A stretch of 64,000 nt of DNA from UBA1046 sp012511325. Lineage in GTDB: Bacteria > Bacillota > Clostridia > Saccharofermentanales > DTU023. Under the pieces are notes generated by a model, which saw nothing but the letters and a program-made list of their open reading frames with translations, was not told where the DNA came from and searched no databases. This document shows positions 15,233 to 24,800 of this stretch, in pieces; the stretch's first letter is position 1; every line of letters begins with the position of its first letter. Both the position numbers and the translations under genes were made by a program. The DNA is taken from the NCBI GenBank assembly GCA_050951925.1, contig JBMNJZ010000001.1, forward strand, positions 1,688,678 to 1,752,677, given 5' to 3'.

Positions 15233-16450
15233 CTAACGATAGATTATCCTGTCCCGTCCCTCTCGTTTGGCGCGATAGAGATTTTTATCCGCGGCTTCTA
15301 CAAAGTCAGAGTAAGATATCCCCTTGACATAACTACTGAGTCCGCCTGAAATTGTGACCGGCTTGCCATGACTCCATCCATGTGTCCTCACATGCTCGCT
15401 AAGCGCCCGCACTTTGGGCAACGCCTTCGTCGGAGTTTTTCCCGGAAACAGCACCACAAACTCTTCTCCGCCATATCGGCCGAAAATCTCTCCTTCTGTC
15501 AGACAGGCCTTCATGATCTGCGCAATATTGAACAGCACTTCGTCACCATACTCGTGCCCGTAAGTATCGTTTATTTCTTTAAAATGGTCGATGTCCAGGA
15601 TGCAAAGTGTCAATTGCGAGCCTGTGTCGTATGCCAGGCGCATTTCCTCGTCGATACTTGCTGATAGAAAGCGGCGATTATATAAGCCGGTCAGGGCATC
15701 AGTCAGCGAGAGGTGCTCCAAACTACGTACCAAACGTGTCTTTTCATCTCGCGCCTTCACATATTGCTCCACCACCGTAAAAATTAAAATGGTATTGGCC
15801 ATGAAACTCATAGTCAGGCCGAACGCCAAATCCGAAAAATGTTCAATACGGGTTGTATACGGTATGATAATATCCGGGTAATGGAATTCCAGCGCGATAA
15901 ACGCAACCAACATGATTGCTTGCAGGGCTAGCATAACATTGCGTAATGCTCCTTTGAAAACGATAGCTATACATATACCGGCCGTGAACATCATGGGTGC
16001 GGTGGATCCGGTCGCCCCGCCGACTGTGAACCATAGAAAAGGAATTAGTAAAAACGCGGAGGAGCCCAAGACAATCACGGCAGCTCCGTACCAACGCTTC
16101 TTGACTATACTATATAAAACGCTTGAAATGACTGTCACGAGATATAACAGAAGTACCGGCAACGTAAATATGCCTATACCCTGCGACATATTATAACCGA
16201 GTCCGAATATAGACATAAGAATACCGGCGCCGGCAGTGTACAAAAAGACAAGATGATCCAGTGGCAGCTCCTTGTAGTAAACCTGTTGAAGCGTTCTTTT
16301 GAGCAAACTGATCGTTGTTTGCTCAGCCTTGTTTTCTTCATTATCTTCTATTCTTTTCAAGTTATTTGGCATTACCACCATCTCCTCATTGTCGAGACTA
16401 TTTAGATCAAAAGATGAGAAACTTCCGGCAGTCATCAACTTATTCTCCAT
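15233..16450 (-). CDS. membrane-bound diguanylate cyclase (GGDEF)
   Basis: This enzyme makes the second messenger c-di-GMP from two GTP. The 405-residue protein has a cytoplasmic N-terminus of about 65 residues, roughly six hydrophobic segments between residues 65 and 230, and a GGDEF domain from about residue 245. DALTGLYNRR, DIDHFKEINDTYGHEYGDE and the active-site RYGGEEF near residue 327 are all intact, so it should be active. The RxxD inhibitory site that usually lies five residues before GGEEF is absent (EGEIFGRYGG), so product inhibition may be missing. No strong ribosome site precedes the ATG at 16450. The gene is convergent with the TPM-domain gene and stands alone. Confidence 0.9.
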   Translation of the reverse strand: MENKLMTAGSFSSFDLNSLDNEEMVVMPNNLKRIEDNEENKAEQTTISLLKRTLQQVYYKELPLDHLVFLYTAGAGILMSIFGLGYNMSQGIGIFTLPVLLLYLVTVISSVLYSIVKKRWYGAAVIVLGSSAFLLIPFLWFTVGGATGSTAPMMFTAGICIAIVFKGALRNVMLALQAIMLVAFIALEFHYPDIIIPYTTRIEHFSDLAFGLTMSFMANTILIFTVVEQYVKARDEKTRLVRSLEHLSLTDALTGLYNRRFLSASIDEEMRLAYDTGSQLTLCILDIDHFKEINDTYGHEYGDEVLFNIAQIMKACLTEGEIFGRYGGEEFVVLFPGKTPTKALPKVRALSEHVRTHGWSHGKPVTISGGLSSYVKGISYSDFVEAADKNLYRAKREGRDRIIYR

Positions 16451-16816
16451 AGCTGCGAAAATTTCTAAGTCTTCAGTAAATAAAAACAGGTCAGCAAACC
16501 AACCTAGTGCATTGTATCAGTCATGTAATCCTAACACAATCCAAAACACAACCATCGATACATTTTTCTGTGCTTAAAGGCAGTTTCTTAATTTCAGGGA
16601 GTTTTTAATTTTGATGGTTATCAGCAACTAGTTTGCCCAATCTATTTTGATGCTATATCACAGAGCGGCGGCCCCTCATACACTGGTACAAAGACAAAGC
16701 GGATTGTATTCATTCTGTTGCATGATACATAAAAGGACTACAAGGCGGTGTTGTTGCATGCAAACAGATATCCTTTTACAATGATAACAACCTCAAAAGG
16801 AAGGGGCAGTCCATCT
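16451..16816. other. divergent intergenic region with a third repeat copy
   Basis: No gene is supported between the GGDEF start and the probable LytTR start at 16817. At 16699-16748 there is a degenerate copy of the intergenic repeat that shares GGATTGTATTC and AAAAGGAC(T)ACAA(G)GCGG with the copy at 10968-11020. Confidence 0.5.
16699..16748 (+). repeat. intergenic repeat, degenerate copy 3
   Basis: CGGATTGTATTCATTCTG followed by CATAAAAGGACTACAAGGCGG aligns with the 10967-11020 copy at most positions. The 3' part matching the second half of the hairpin has been lost or replaced by the start of the LytTR region. Confidence 0.6.
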
Positions 16817-17281
16817 GTGGGTGTAAAATTACGCTTTATTCAGGACGACGCGCTCGGCGGACATATAGAAATTACCGTGTGCGCTGCGGAGAAAAACGAA
16901 CGAGTGGATAAACTATTGTCAGTGCTCTCGGAACTTTCCAAGCAGCTGGCATCCGGTCAACAGTTTTCAGAAAAATACCATATAAACAGCGCGGATATTA
17001 TTCTCATCATGCGCGATGGCCGCTATGTAACAGCTAAAACCGTCAGAGGCGACTATACAATCAAGGATGCGCTGACACACGTGGAAGAGAGCCTTGATCC
17101 CGCGTGGTTCGTCAGGATATCCCAGTCGGAGATAATAAACCTTAAATTTCTTAAGAATTGGGACTTCGTAGGCGGAGGAGTAATTCAGGTAAAGATGGAA
17201 CACGGCATAGTATCTTACACATCGAGACGCTACGCTAAGCAGATTCGCGAAATGTTTCTTAAGAGGAGGGCAAAACAATGA
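16817..17281 (+). CDS. LytTR-domain DNA-binding regulator
   Basis: A compact LytTR transcription factor without a receiver domain. The frame is open from GTG 16748, but related proteins begin close to VKLRFIQDDALGG, and GTG 16817 sits about ten bases after AGGAAGGGG, so I place the start there (154 residues). The C-terminal 100 residues form the LytTR fold: IILIMRDGRYVTAKTVRGDYTIK, then PAWFVRISQSEIINLKFLKN, and a final IVSYTSRRYAKQIRE. The gene overlaps the following DUF3021 gene by four bases (ATGA). Such pairs typically act together, with the membrane partner thought to control the regulator. No ABC transporter target is adjacent. Confidence 0.85.
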   Translation: MGVKLRFIQDDALGGHIEITVCAAEKNERVDKLLSVLSELSKQLASGQQFSEKYHINSADIILIMRDGRYVTAKTVRGDYTIKDALTHVEESLDPAWFVRISQSEIINLKFLKNWDFVGGGVIQVKMEHGIVSYTSRRYAKQIREMFLKRRAKQ

Positions 17282-17751
17282 AAAAACGTCTGCTTGCCAA
17301 ATCTCTTATCGGGCTCGCTATCGGCGCGCCTGTCGCGCATGCAATTACTATGCTGGTAAATTACTTCGCCCGCGGCCAATATCTCGTCTGTATGCCCGAG
17401 CTTACGGAAAAGCTTGGGCTTGCCGGAGCCGTAATTGCTCAGACTCTGCTTGGTGCAATATTCGGCATGATAGCTTTCGGCGGGATGTGTTTTTTCGACA
17501 TCGAGAAATGGAGTCTGCTGCAAGCCTCAATGGCCCACTGCGCGCTGATACTCGTTGCATACATGGCAGTAGGGCTGCTGCTGCATTGGTTTTCCTTCGA
17601 CATCATACCCATACTGATAATGGCGTTCATGATAATTCTGGTCTATGCGCTGATATGGCTGATCATGTATGTCCTCTGGAAAAGAGAAATCCGGGAAATG
17701 AACCGCCTGGCGGCAGAGTATAAAAAGGGTACCGATACAAGCGAAGATTAG
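17278..17751 (+). CDS. DUF3021 family membrane protein
   Basis: A 157-residue protein with four hydrophobic segments (about residues 10-27, 50-70, 80-105 and 108-130) and a charged C-terminal tail (LWKREIREMNRLAAEYKKG). This is the layout of DUF3021 proteins, which nearly always follow a short LytTR regulator. It overlaps that gene by four bases and should be translationally coupled. It probably senses a membrane or envelope signal and modulates the regulator; this follows from the genomic pairing, not from experiments I can cite for this protein. Confidence 0.82.
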   Translation: MKKRLLAKSLIGLAIGAPVAHAITMLVNYFARGQYLVCMPELTEKLGLAGAVIAQTLLGAIFGMIAFGGMCFFDIEKWSLLQASMAHCALILVAYMAVGLLLHWFSFDIIPILIMAFMIILVYALIWLIMYVLWKREIREMNRLAAEYKKGTDTSED

Positions 17752-17826
17752 CCTCATACATTAGCCCTGGCCTTTGTTTCCCGATCATACCATAAACGGG
17801 ATCTCCTCTGACTTGGGGAAGAAAGC

Positions 17827-17862
17827 AAAGCGATTACAAGAACAATTTGCGCTCGCTTTTTT
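17827..17862 (+). terminator. terminator after the LytTR/DUF3021 pair
   Basis: AAAGCGA pairs with TCGCTTT around a 19-base loop and is followed by more T residues, 76 bases past the DUF3021 stop. Confidence 0.5.
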
Positions 17863-17876
17863 ATTATGTTTCCTGA

Positions 17877-17912
17877 CCGAATACGACGGAAAACAACCGA
17901 ATACGACGAGAG
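17877..17912 (+). repeat. two direct copies of a 16-bp unit at 20-bp period (right pair)
   Basis: CCGAATACGACGGAAA starts at 17877 and CCGAATACGACGAGAG at 17897, the same unit, spacing and orientation as at 9751/9771. The two pairs enclose 8.1 kb of accessory-looking genes. Confidence 0.8.
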
Positions 17913-18094
17913 TATTGCCCATAAAATATCGAACCGCTACAATCAAGTTAACGTATTGGAAACAGGCTTGTGGGACAATTTGCCGGAACATCTGTGTCGG
18001 CTGTCGAACACATTGCTTGCGACCAATATTAAAAGTTATCAATTTTTCTGCCATCTATTTTGTGGCAAAAGATTTCAGGAGGAGAGTCATTACA

Positions 18095-18697
18095 ATGTCT
18101 AAGAGAATTCTAATCTTATTGGTCGTTATGGCGCTTGTTCTTTCTCTTGCCGCCTGTAGCAAGAAAGATACTAAGCAGACCGAGCCGGAACCGCCCGTCA
18201 CTCAGCCGGATGAAAACGCAGATCCGGAGCAGACCGAGCCGGAACCGCTCGTTACTGAACCGGACGAAAGCACAGAGCCGGAGCAGCCCGAGCCGAGCGA
18301 CACCGAAGCACCGCTCACTCCGGATCCGGAACCGGGTGTAGCTGCGCCTGATAACTGGCCTCTGGACGTCCCGACGCCGGTGAATGGTGAAATCATGGGC
18401 TGTGGCTGGGCTCCTGACAAGAGCTTTTGCACAACTGACATCGCTTACAAACAAGCTGACATCGACGCCTACGGCAAGCGTCTGGAATCTTTCGGTTTTG
18501 TGAAGCAGGAAGAGCATAAATACGGTACGGATTGGCCGGATGCGACCGTCTATTCCAACGGACGCTGGGATGTGATCGTGGCGGAGGAGAACGACGTATT
18601 TGACTATTCTTATGTCAATTTCTACCCGCTTTTTGATGTCGTGACGGAAGGCTACGACGGGCAGCCGGAAGGTTGGCCGGACGGAGGCGATTTCTAA
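18095..18697 (+). CDS. lipoprotein with acidic Pro/Glu repeats
   Basis: A 200-residue lipoprotein of unknown role. The lipobox LSLAAC ends the signal peptide, so Cys about 21 is lipidated and the protein sits on the outer face of the membrane. Residues about 30-85 are a low-complexity linker with repeated EQTEPEP and DE(N/S) units. The C-terminal 110 residues form a small domain (NWPLDVPTPVNGEI, YGKRLESFGFVKQEE, NGRWDVIVAEEND) of the type seen in many clostridial lipoproteins that I cannot name. ATG 18095 follows AGGAGGAG at 18078-18085; the frame is open upstream without a ribosome site. A very strong palindrome ends the transcript. Confidence 0.78.
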   Translation: MSKRILILLVVMALVLSLAACSKKDTKQTEPEPPVTQPDENADPEQTEPEPLVTEPDESTEPEQPEPSDTEAPLTPDPEPGVAAPDNWPLDVPTPVNGEIMGCGWAPDKSFCTTDIAYKQADIDAYGKRLESFGFVKQEEHKYGTDWPDATVYSNGRWDVIVAEENDVFDYSYVNFYPLFDVVTEGYDGQPEGWPDGGDF

Positions 18698-18785
18698 AAG
18701 ATCCCAAAAGGGACATTTCTATCACCCTCTTAATTGCGGCGGCGCAGTTGTCATTTTTTGATCACAGTTTGCATAGCCGCTGATA

Positions 18786-18828
18786 ACGACAGAATAAGGC
18801 CAGCCACAGGCTGGCCTTATTCTGTCGT
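18786..18828. terminator. bidirectional terminator, perfect 20-bp stem
   Basis: ACGACAGAATAAGGCCAGCC pairs without error with its complement after a three-base ACA loop. It lies between the convergent lipoprotein and giant-protein genes and can serve both. The stem is far longer than a normal terminator. Confidence 0.75.
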
Positions 18829-18844
18829 CCCATTATTTTCTGCG

Positions 18845-21800
18845 TCACAAGGTTGTATCAAAACTCGCACTGACCGATCCGGAGACCGAGAAGAGGAAGA
18901 GGTTAAGACTATAGGATACCTTGGCTGAGCATGTAAGCTGCCATTCATCTTTCGGCGGCGGAATTGATTCAATCGTTCCCCGGGCATCCAGATACATATT
19001 AATGATGTTGAAGCGTTTTCCGGAGACTTTAATTCCGCCTTCCAGCCCGCCTTTTAGATAAAGGGTGAGAATGAATTTCGGCCCACCGCCTTCGCCATTC
19101 TCATCTTGGCCATACTTCGCATAGTAGCCTCCGTCCGCGCCTGCGTAGAGATAACCTCTCAGGTAGACGATCGACACTTCCACGCTGCGCTCAAAGCCAA
19201 ACTCGATCTTGCCCTTGATGATGTTCGCTCCGTCGTCCGCTAAGCGGAAACCAAGACCCAGCCCAACACGGTAGATTCCAACATTACCGGCGAGCGTTTC
19301 CGGGTATCCTACGTACACTCCAAAGAGTTTGGGACTGAACTCAAAGCCCAGCGATCCGCTGAGTTTAATAGCGATCATGTCGATTTCATTGAGCGTCATA
19401 TTAAAGGAGAAATAGCGCTCCGGATGGCTGTAGAGAATCTCGACATCGCCCACATGCCTGAAACCGTCACTATTGGGATTGAGGATTACTTCTATATCCA
19501 GCGGCAGATACAATCCCCCAGACGCTTCCACCAGCGGCCCGTTTTCGAAGCCGAAGTAGAGGTCGCGCACTTGCGCAATATCCTTGATATTGAGGGTCCC
19601 CTTGATAGCCGCTGAAAACTTTCCCTCCTGGCTTCGATCAACTTGCATGGCAGTGATAAATTCCTTCATCTCTGCCTTTCCATCCGGAAAAACAAGATGC
19701 ATTTGCTCATCGCGCTGCACGATCATGTTATTGACAATCAGGCCTGAAAACTTATCCAGAGAGCCGATTCCCACATCAAGCTCTTTACCGCTGCCTTTTT
19801 TCAGAAGCCCTATGGAGAAATAGCACCTGGAATTGTCTACATCGTAGCCAAAACGGGTGATGGTATCGATCGGCAGCTCTCCGAGACTGCCAAGGAATCC
19901 AAGTTCCAGGTTCTCTGTTTCAAACTCGATAAGACCCTGCTCAATCTGAGAGATCTTTTTCTCAGCTTCTTGGATGTTCTGATCATGCGATGCCAACAGA
20001 ATTGGTTTATGCATTGCAACCACCGGGGTGAACGGCTGTGGCTGTGAGCTTTGAAGTGAAGAATTCGCCAGGCGTTTGGGAACCAGTACGCCTTTTACAT
20101 CGATGCACTCATCGAAGCTGGCATCGAGCACCGAATAAGACTTGTCATAGATCACGACCGGCATTTCCAGTTCCGGCCCTTTGAGCGTATCGATCGATAT
20201 GCAGTCCGTGGTCTCTGTACCCAGCGCAATTTCCTCCGAGAGCAGCACAGAGCCCCAGAGCGAGAGTCTGGTCGCCGTGCCGGGCTTGACAACGGCGGAG
20301 AGGTATTCAAAATTGATTTCCCGGATATCCAGTGAGAAGCCCTGCATATGGACGGGAGCTGTCTTGTCAAGGGTTGCCCAGGCATGCAATTTGTCAGCGT
20401 TATTGTCAGCAAAGGTGTCTTTCTTTTCTGCAGGGATCACCATCGTCGTAAACTTCATCGGCTCTTTCAGCTGAATTTCGGGCGTCGCCAGCTCTATTGA
20501 GCCGCCGAAGCGCATTCCCTCAGGCTCCAAAAAGCCCCCGTCGACAGTGAGCTTAGTGCCCAGTCCTACAAAGTCTTTTATTTCGGTGGGCGCAACCGAA
20601 CAGAGAAACTCACCGCCTTTTCCGTCCTCATTGTCTTCTTTATTGGTGTATAGCTTCACCTTAACCCAGTTGTCATTAAACAGCTCCAGCGCCACTTCGG
20701 CATTGATTTCCAGATTAATCTTATTGGCATACATGTCGAGAAGGCAGTCATACACCTTCACCTGCTTAAAGCCGCCAAGCCTGTCACCGAAGACGGCGGG
20801 AACCCCTTCTTCGTTATAAAGGAATGTCTGGTAGTTAAAGCCATTGAGGTCGTAAATCATCTCGCCCTCAGCCAACTTGAAGTCTATGGGATCACCACTC
20901 GTTGTTTGCACAAAGGCAGTCGGCAGCGTCAGATGACCGCCCTTGAAGACCATCCCCACCCAGAAAGGCTTCTCAGTCTCCTGAGGTGTCTGAGACCCTG
21001 CCGTTGCCGGGAGAAATGCATCTCTGTCAAGATCGATGCTGACCTGCGTGGGGGATACGATTATTCCCTGATCGCGCTGGTCTTTTATCTTGAGGCTTCT
21101 TTCAGCCACTCGGACTGGCGTGAGGCTGGCGGATTCAACAAGGAATCCCTCTCCCATCCAATCATCCACACTAAACTCCGCAAAGGCGCAATTCTTTTGC
21201 ATCTCCGGATCTGCGGGAACGATCAACAGCCCGTTCTTTTGTACTGTCTGTCCAAATTTGATAAAGTACTCCGTCGTAGTTAGGTCGCCGTGTTTCTCCT
21301 TGTCATACTCGGGATTCATAATATAGTCCATAGTATTAATGATACTGTGACTGGATGCATAACTGCCCGGGACACCCGCCCCCATATATTCTGCCTGCTC
21401 AAAGGGAAGAATAAGTTTGCCCTGAATGTAGCCCTCGTCTGTCGGAACTCCATTTTTATAGACAATACCTGCCTTCACTTTCAGCCCTGCTCCGCCCGGA
21501 ACAAGAAGCTGCAAAAATTGTTCGCCGGCGCCCGGTGCTGTTTCTATCGTTTCCAAGCTTCCGCTGATTCGCCCATGCGCGTCGCAGGAGAGATCTCTCG
21601 CGATCATTCGAATACCTTCATTGTTAAGTGTTTCCAAAGGAGCTTTCAGCGTCGCATCCGTTATAAAACTAAGAACCTTCTCTGAATCTTTATTTGTATC
21701 CAAGGAGATCTTGACCGATGATACCCTGTCCAGTATAAGCCGATCAAGGCGGATCTCAGGAAGCACGCTCTTCTCCCCTTTTTTCAGCCCGATATAGAGG

Positions 21801-24800
21801 TCAGTTTCCCCGCGAAAGAGTGCATCAGTAAAAGCGAATCCGGAGAGATTGCCTAGTAAATTTTTGCTTGGATCCGCATTTTGAACAAATCCACTTGCAG
21901 TTCCCACGTCGTTAAAAGGAATGTTCAGAGAACTGATAGTGACGCCGATCTCTTCAAGCTTATATGGCTTATCCACATAGAGAATACCGGCGGTGAAAAT
22001 AATCTTTCCTCCCTCAACTTCAAACTCCGCGTTGGCAATGCGCACCGGTAGGGTCTGCCCAATATCAGGCTCGCCAAAGAGCAGTTCTGCACTGCCGTTA
22101 AAACCGGTTCTCGCAGTGGGCGTTAGAAACGAAGGATTCTCAAGAACGATATTTCTGAGAGTAAATCCTGAGAAGACACCAAAGTCACCTGTAAACTTAT
22201 TGCCCAGCTCAATTTTATCTGTTCTGCCCGGTTGAGTGAGAACTCCTTTCGGGAGCGTTCCCAGTCTTATAAATTGTGGTATGAAACTCTCCGTGAATTC
22301 AGGAGTCATCCGGAAAGAAGGCTCCGGCTCAACAGTAAATAATAAGAGGCTTCCTGTGGATTCATATCCACGAGTGAAATCATCGAGCACCTCGATAGTG
22401 AACTGTTCCTCATCCGACCCATAGTTATTCATTGCGCTGATGGAACCCACATAAATGCCAGCTTCTAAATACTGAGAGATAATCAATTTCTTGCCATAGA
22501 TATCAACTGAAAACATGTCGGTAACAGGCAGACCCATGACATCAGATACCCGCAGAGAGTAGTCGATCGGCTCGGTGCCGGTTACAGTAAAAGAAATCTC
22601 CCCTCCTATGCCGTAGTACACATTTTTCTGATTTGTTTCAAGAGTGATGTTCGGAGGGACACCTCTGCTAAAATCGTCCCCAACTTCAAGCCTGAATTTC
22701 AGTTGCGCCTGACCGGCACGATTTATTGCCGTCAGTGTCACTTCATAAACACCTGTTTTCATGGTGTTGGGAACCAGCACTTCATTCTTTCCTTCCGGGA
22801 CTATAATTCCGCCTTCGTCTTGTCCCGCGATGTGCCAGGCTGTGATCTCGAAGCTGATCGGCTGTGTGCCGCTGACAGTAAACGGAATCCTCAGTTCCCG
22901 TCCCTTTTGCACAAAATACTCAAGGGAATCCATTGAAAGCTCGGGAGCTTCAATGATTTCCTCTTCAGGAAGCTTTGTTTCGGGAAGTTCGATCGTCACA
23001 TTCTCGCGTGCCAGGATAGGCTCAGAAAAATCACTCAGATACCCTCCGGTATCAAGCACCCGCACCTTGTACCAATTGGTGGCGGCCCTATCCGTCGTAT
23101 AGTCTATCCAGCCCGGCGAAAACAGCAGAGGACTCGCCTGGACATAGGTTCCATCCTTTTCCGTAGAGTAATAGACAATATAGCCAACCGTGTCCTCAAG
23201 ACATTGCTCCGGAGTCAGGCCCTCCATTCGGGGTTCATTCCAGGCCAGATTGATTGAGGGAAACTCACCATGGGAGATAGAAAAACTTAGTCCGTCGATC
23301 GGATCAAACCCGCGGTTTCTGCGTGGAGTCGCTTCTACGGGCTCCGGGCGGGTTGAACCCAATTCATCATCGTTCCAGGCCTGCACAGTATAGAGATAGT
23401 GGGTTCCGTACCTGGCGTCATAATCGATGACGGAGAGAGGCTTCTTCAACCCTGTACCCGGATCGACCAGTTCCTCCGTATCTTCGTCAACAGGAATCTC
23501 GGCGATCTTAGTCCACTCGACAAGTCCCATCATCTGAATGCTCAGATCACTGTAGTCAGAAAGGGCCAGAGGACCCAGTTTATGAATGATCTCGGAGTAA
23601 GCTTTCTGACGCTGTGAGACATCCACCTGTGAAAGTTTTTCCGAAAGAAGCTGTGGCTGTAAGAGATTCACTGTCTTGAAGGCAAGGAGGGCATTGATCT
23701 CCGGCTCTGACCCCTGCGTGGCCGAATCTATCCCTTCTTGCAGAATCGTAGTGAGGAAGCCATCATTCTCAGACGGCGTTGTAAAGATCTTTTCCACAAT
23801 GGAAGAGTCAATATTTTCCAGTGTCCTGGCCGTAATCTTGGGTATTTCTGCACGGTAGACCTCATAGCGACTGCAGTACTCAACGGAGGAGAAATTTATC
23901 TCCACCCCGTCTTTTCGTGAGAGAGGAAGCAGAAGATTAGGTGTCTGCGGTGGTTTTGTCGAAGGCACTCGGAATTTCTCCACCGTGCCCACACTCGACT
24001 CAACCCCCCAGGGGGAGACTGCTGTGATTTTGTAGTAATAGTAATGAGCGTGACTTTGCTCTACAGGGTCTGTATACTGCGTGCCGGAGACCAGATCTCC
24101 CACCAGTGTCCACTCCAGTTTCGAATCATCGACCGGTTTTTTGAAGTTCGGCACTTCACTGCGGTAGATGCGGTAATACTTGACCTGAAGATCCTGCGGT
24201 TCTTCCCATTCAAGAAGTACAAAGCCTCCCTCGGGGTTCTGATTGATGGGAAGTCCCCGAATGACACTTGTCAGCGATAAGAGATTCAACTCTTCCGTAT
24301 TTTCCTTTGTGCTGCTTTCTTCCACTGAATTGCTGTCAGCCAACGGCTCTAAGCAGATGAGGAAGAGATGGACTCCTTTTCTTGTCGGGTCAAGTCCTTG
24401 TACTAGATATTGGTTCTGTTCCAAGGCCTTATCCGTCAGCTTTGTCCACTGACCCAGAGCCATTAGTTCCTCGCGATCAAGGGTATGCACATCTTCCGGT
24501 GTTGATGACTCCTTGCTCAGCTGATAGACGACATACCCTCCGAGATCGTCCCCACTGTAGGCAGGCCACCTCAGGCGTGCCGAGCCGTCCGGGAGAACAT
24601 CTTTCCCCTGGACCCCGAGGAAGACATGGATATATTTCTGCTCCGGGAAATTATCGAAATATCGTGAAAGGATCAGTGGCGCTTTCATATCGCTGATGAA
24701 ACTTCCGATCCGAGCACCGGAAAGATCCGCCATATTTACAAGGGAGGTGTTTTCCGCACTCAATCTTTTTGGTTTGTCGCTGTTTTCCTCCACATTCTCT

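Larger units (their letters stand above)
17752..18094. other. intergenic region with terminator and repeat pair
   Basis: A terminator-like hairpin lies at 17827-17862 (AAAGCGA paired with TCGCTTT, then TTTT), and the right-hand copies of the 20-bp-period repeat at 17877-17912. The remainder, to the ribosome site at 18078, shows no gene. Confidence 0.55.
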
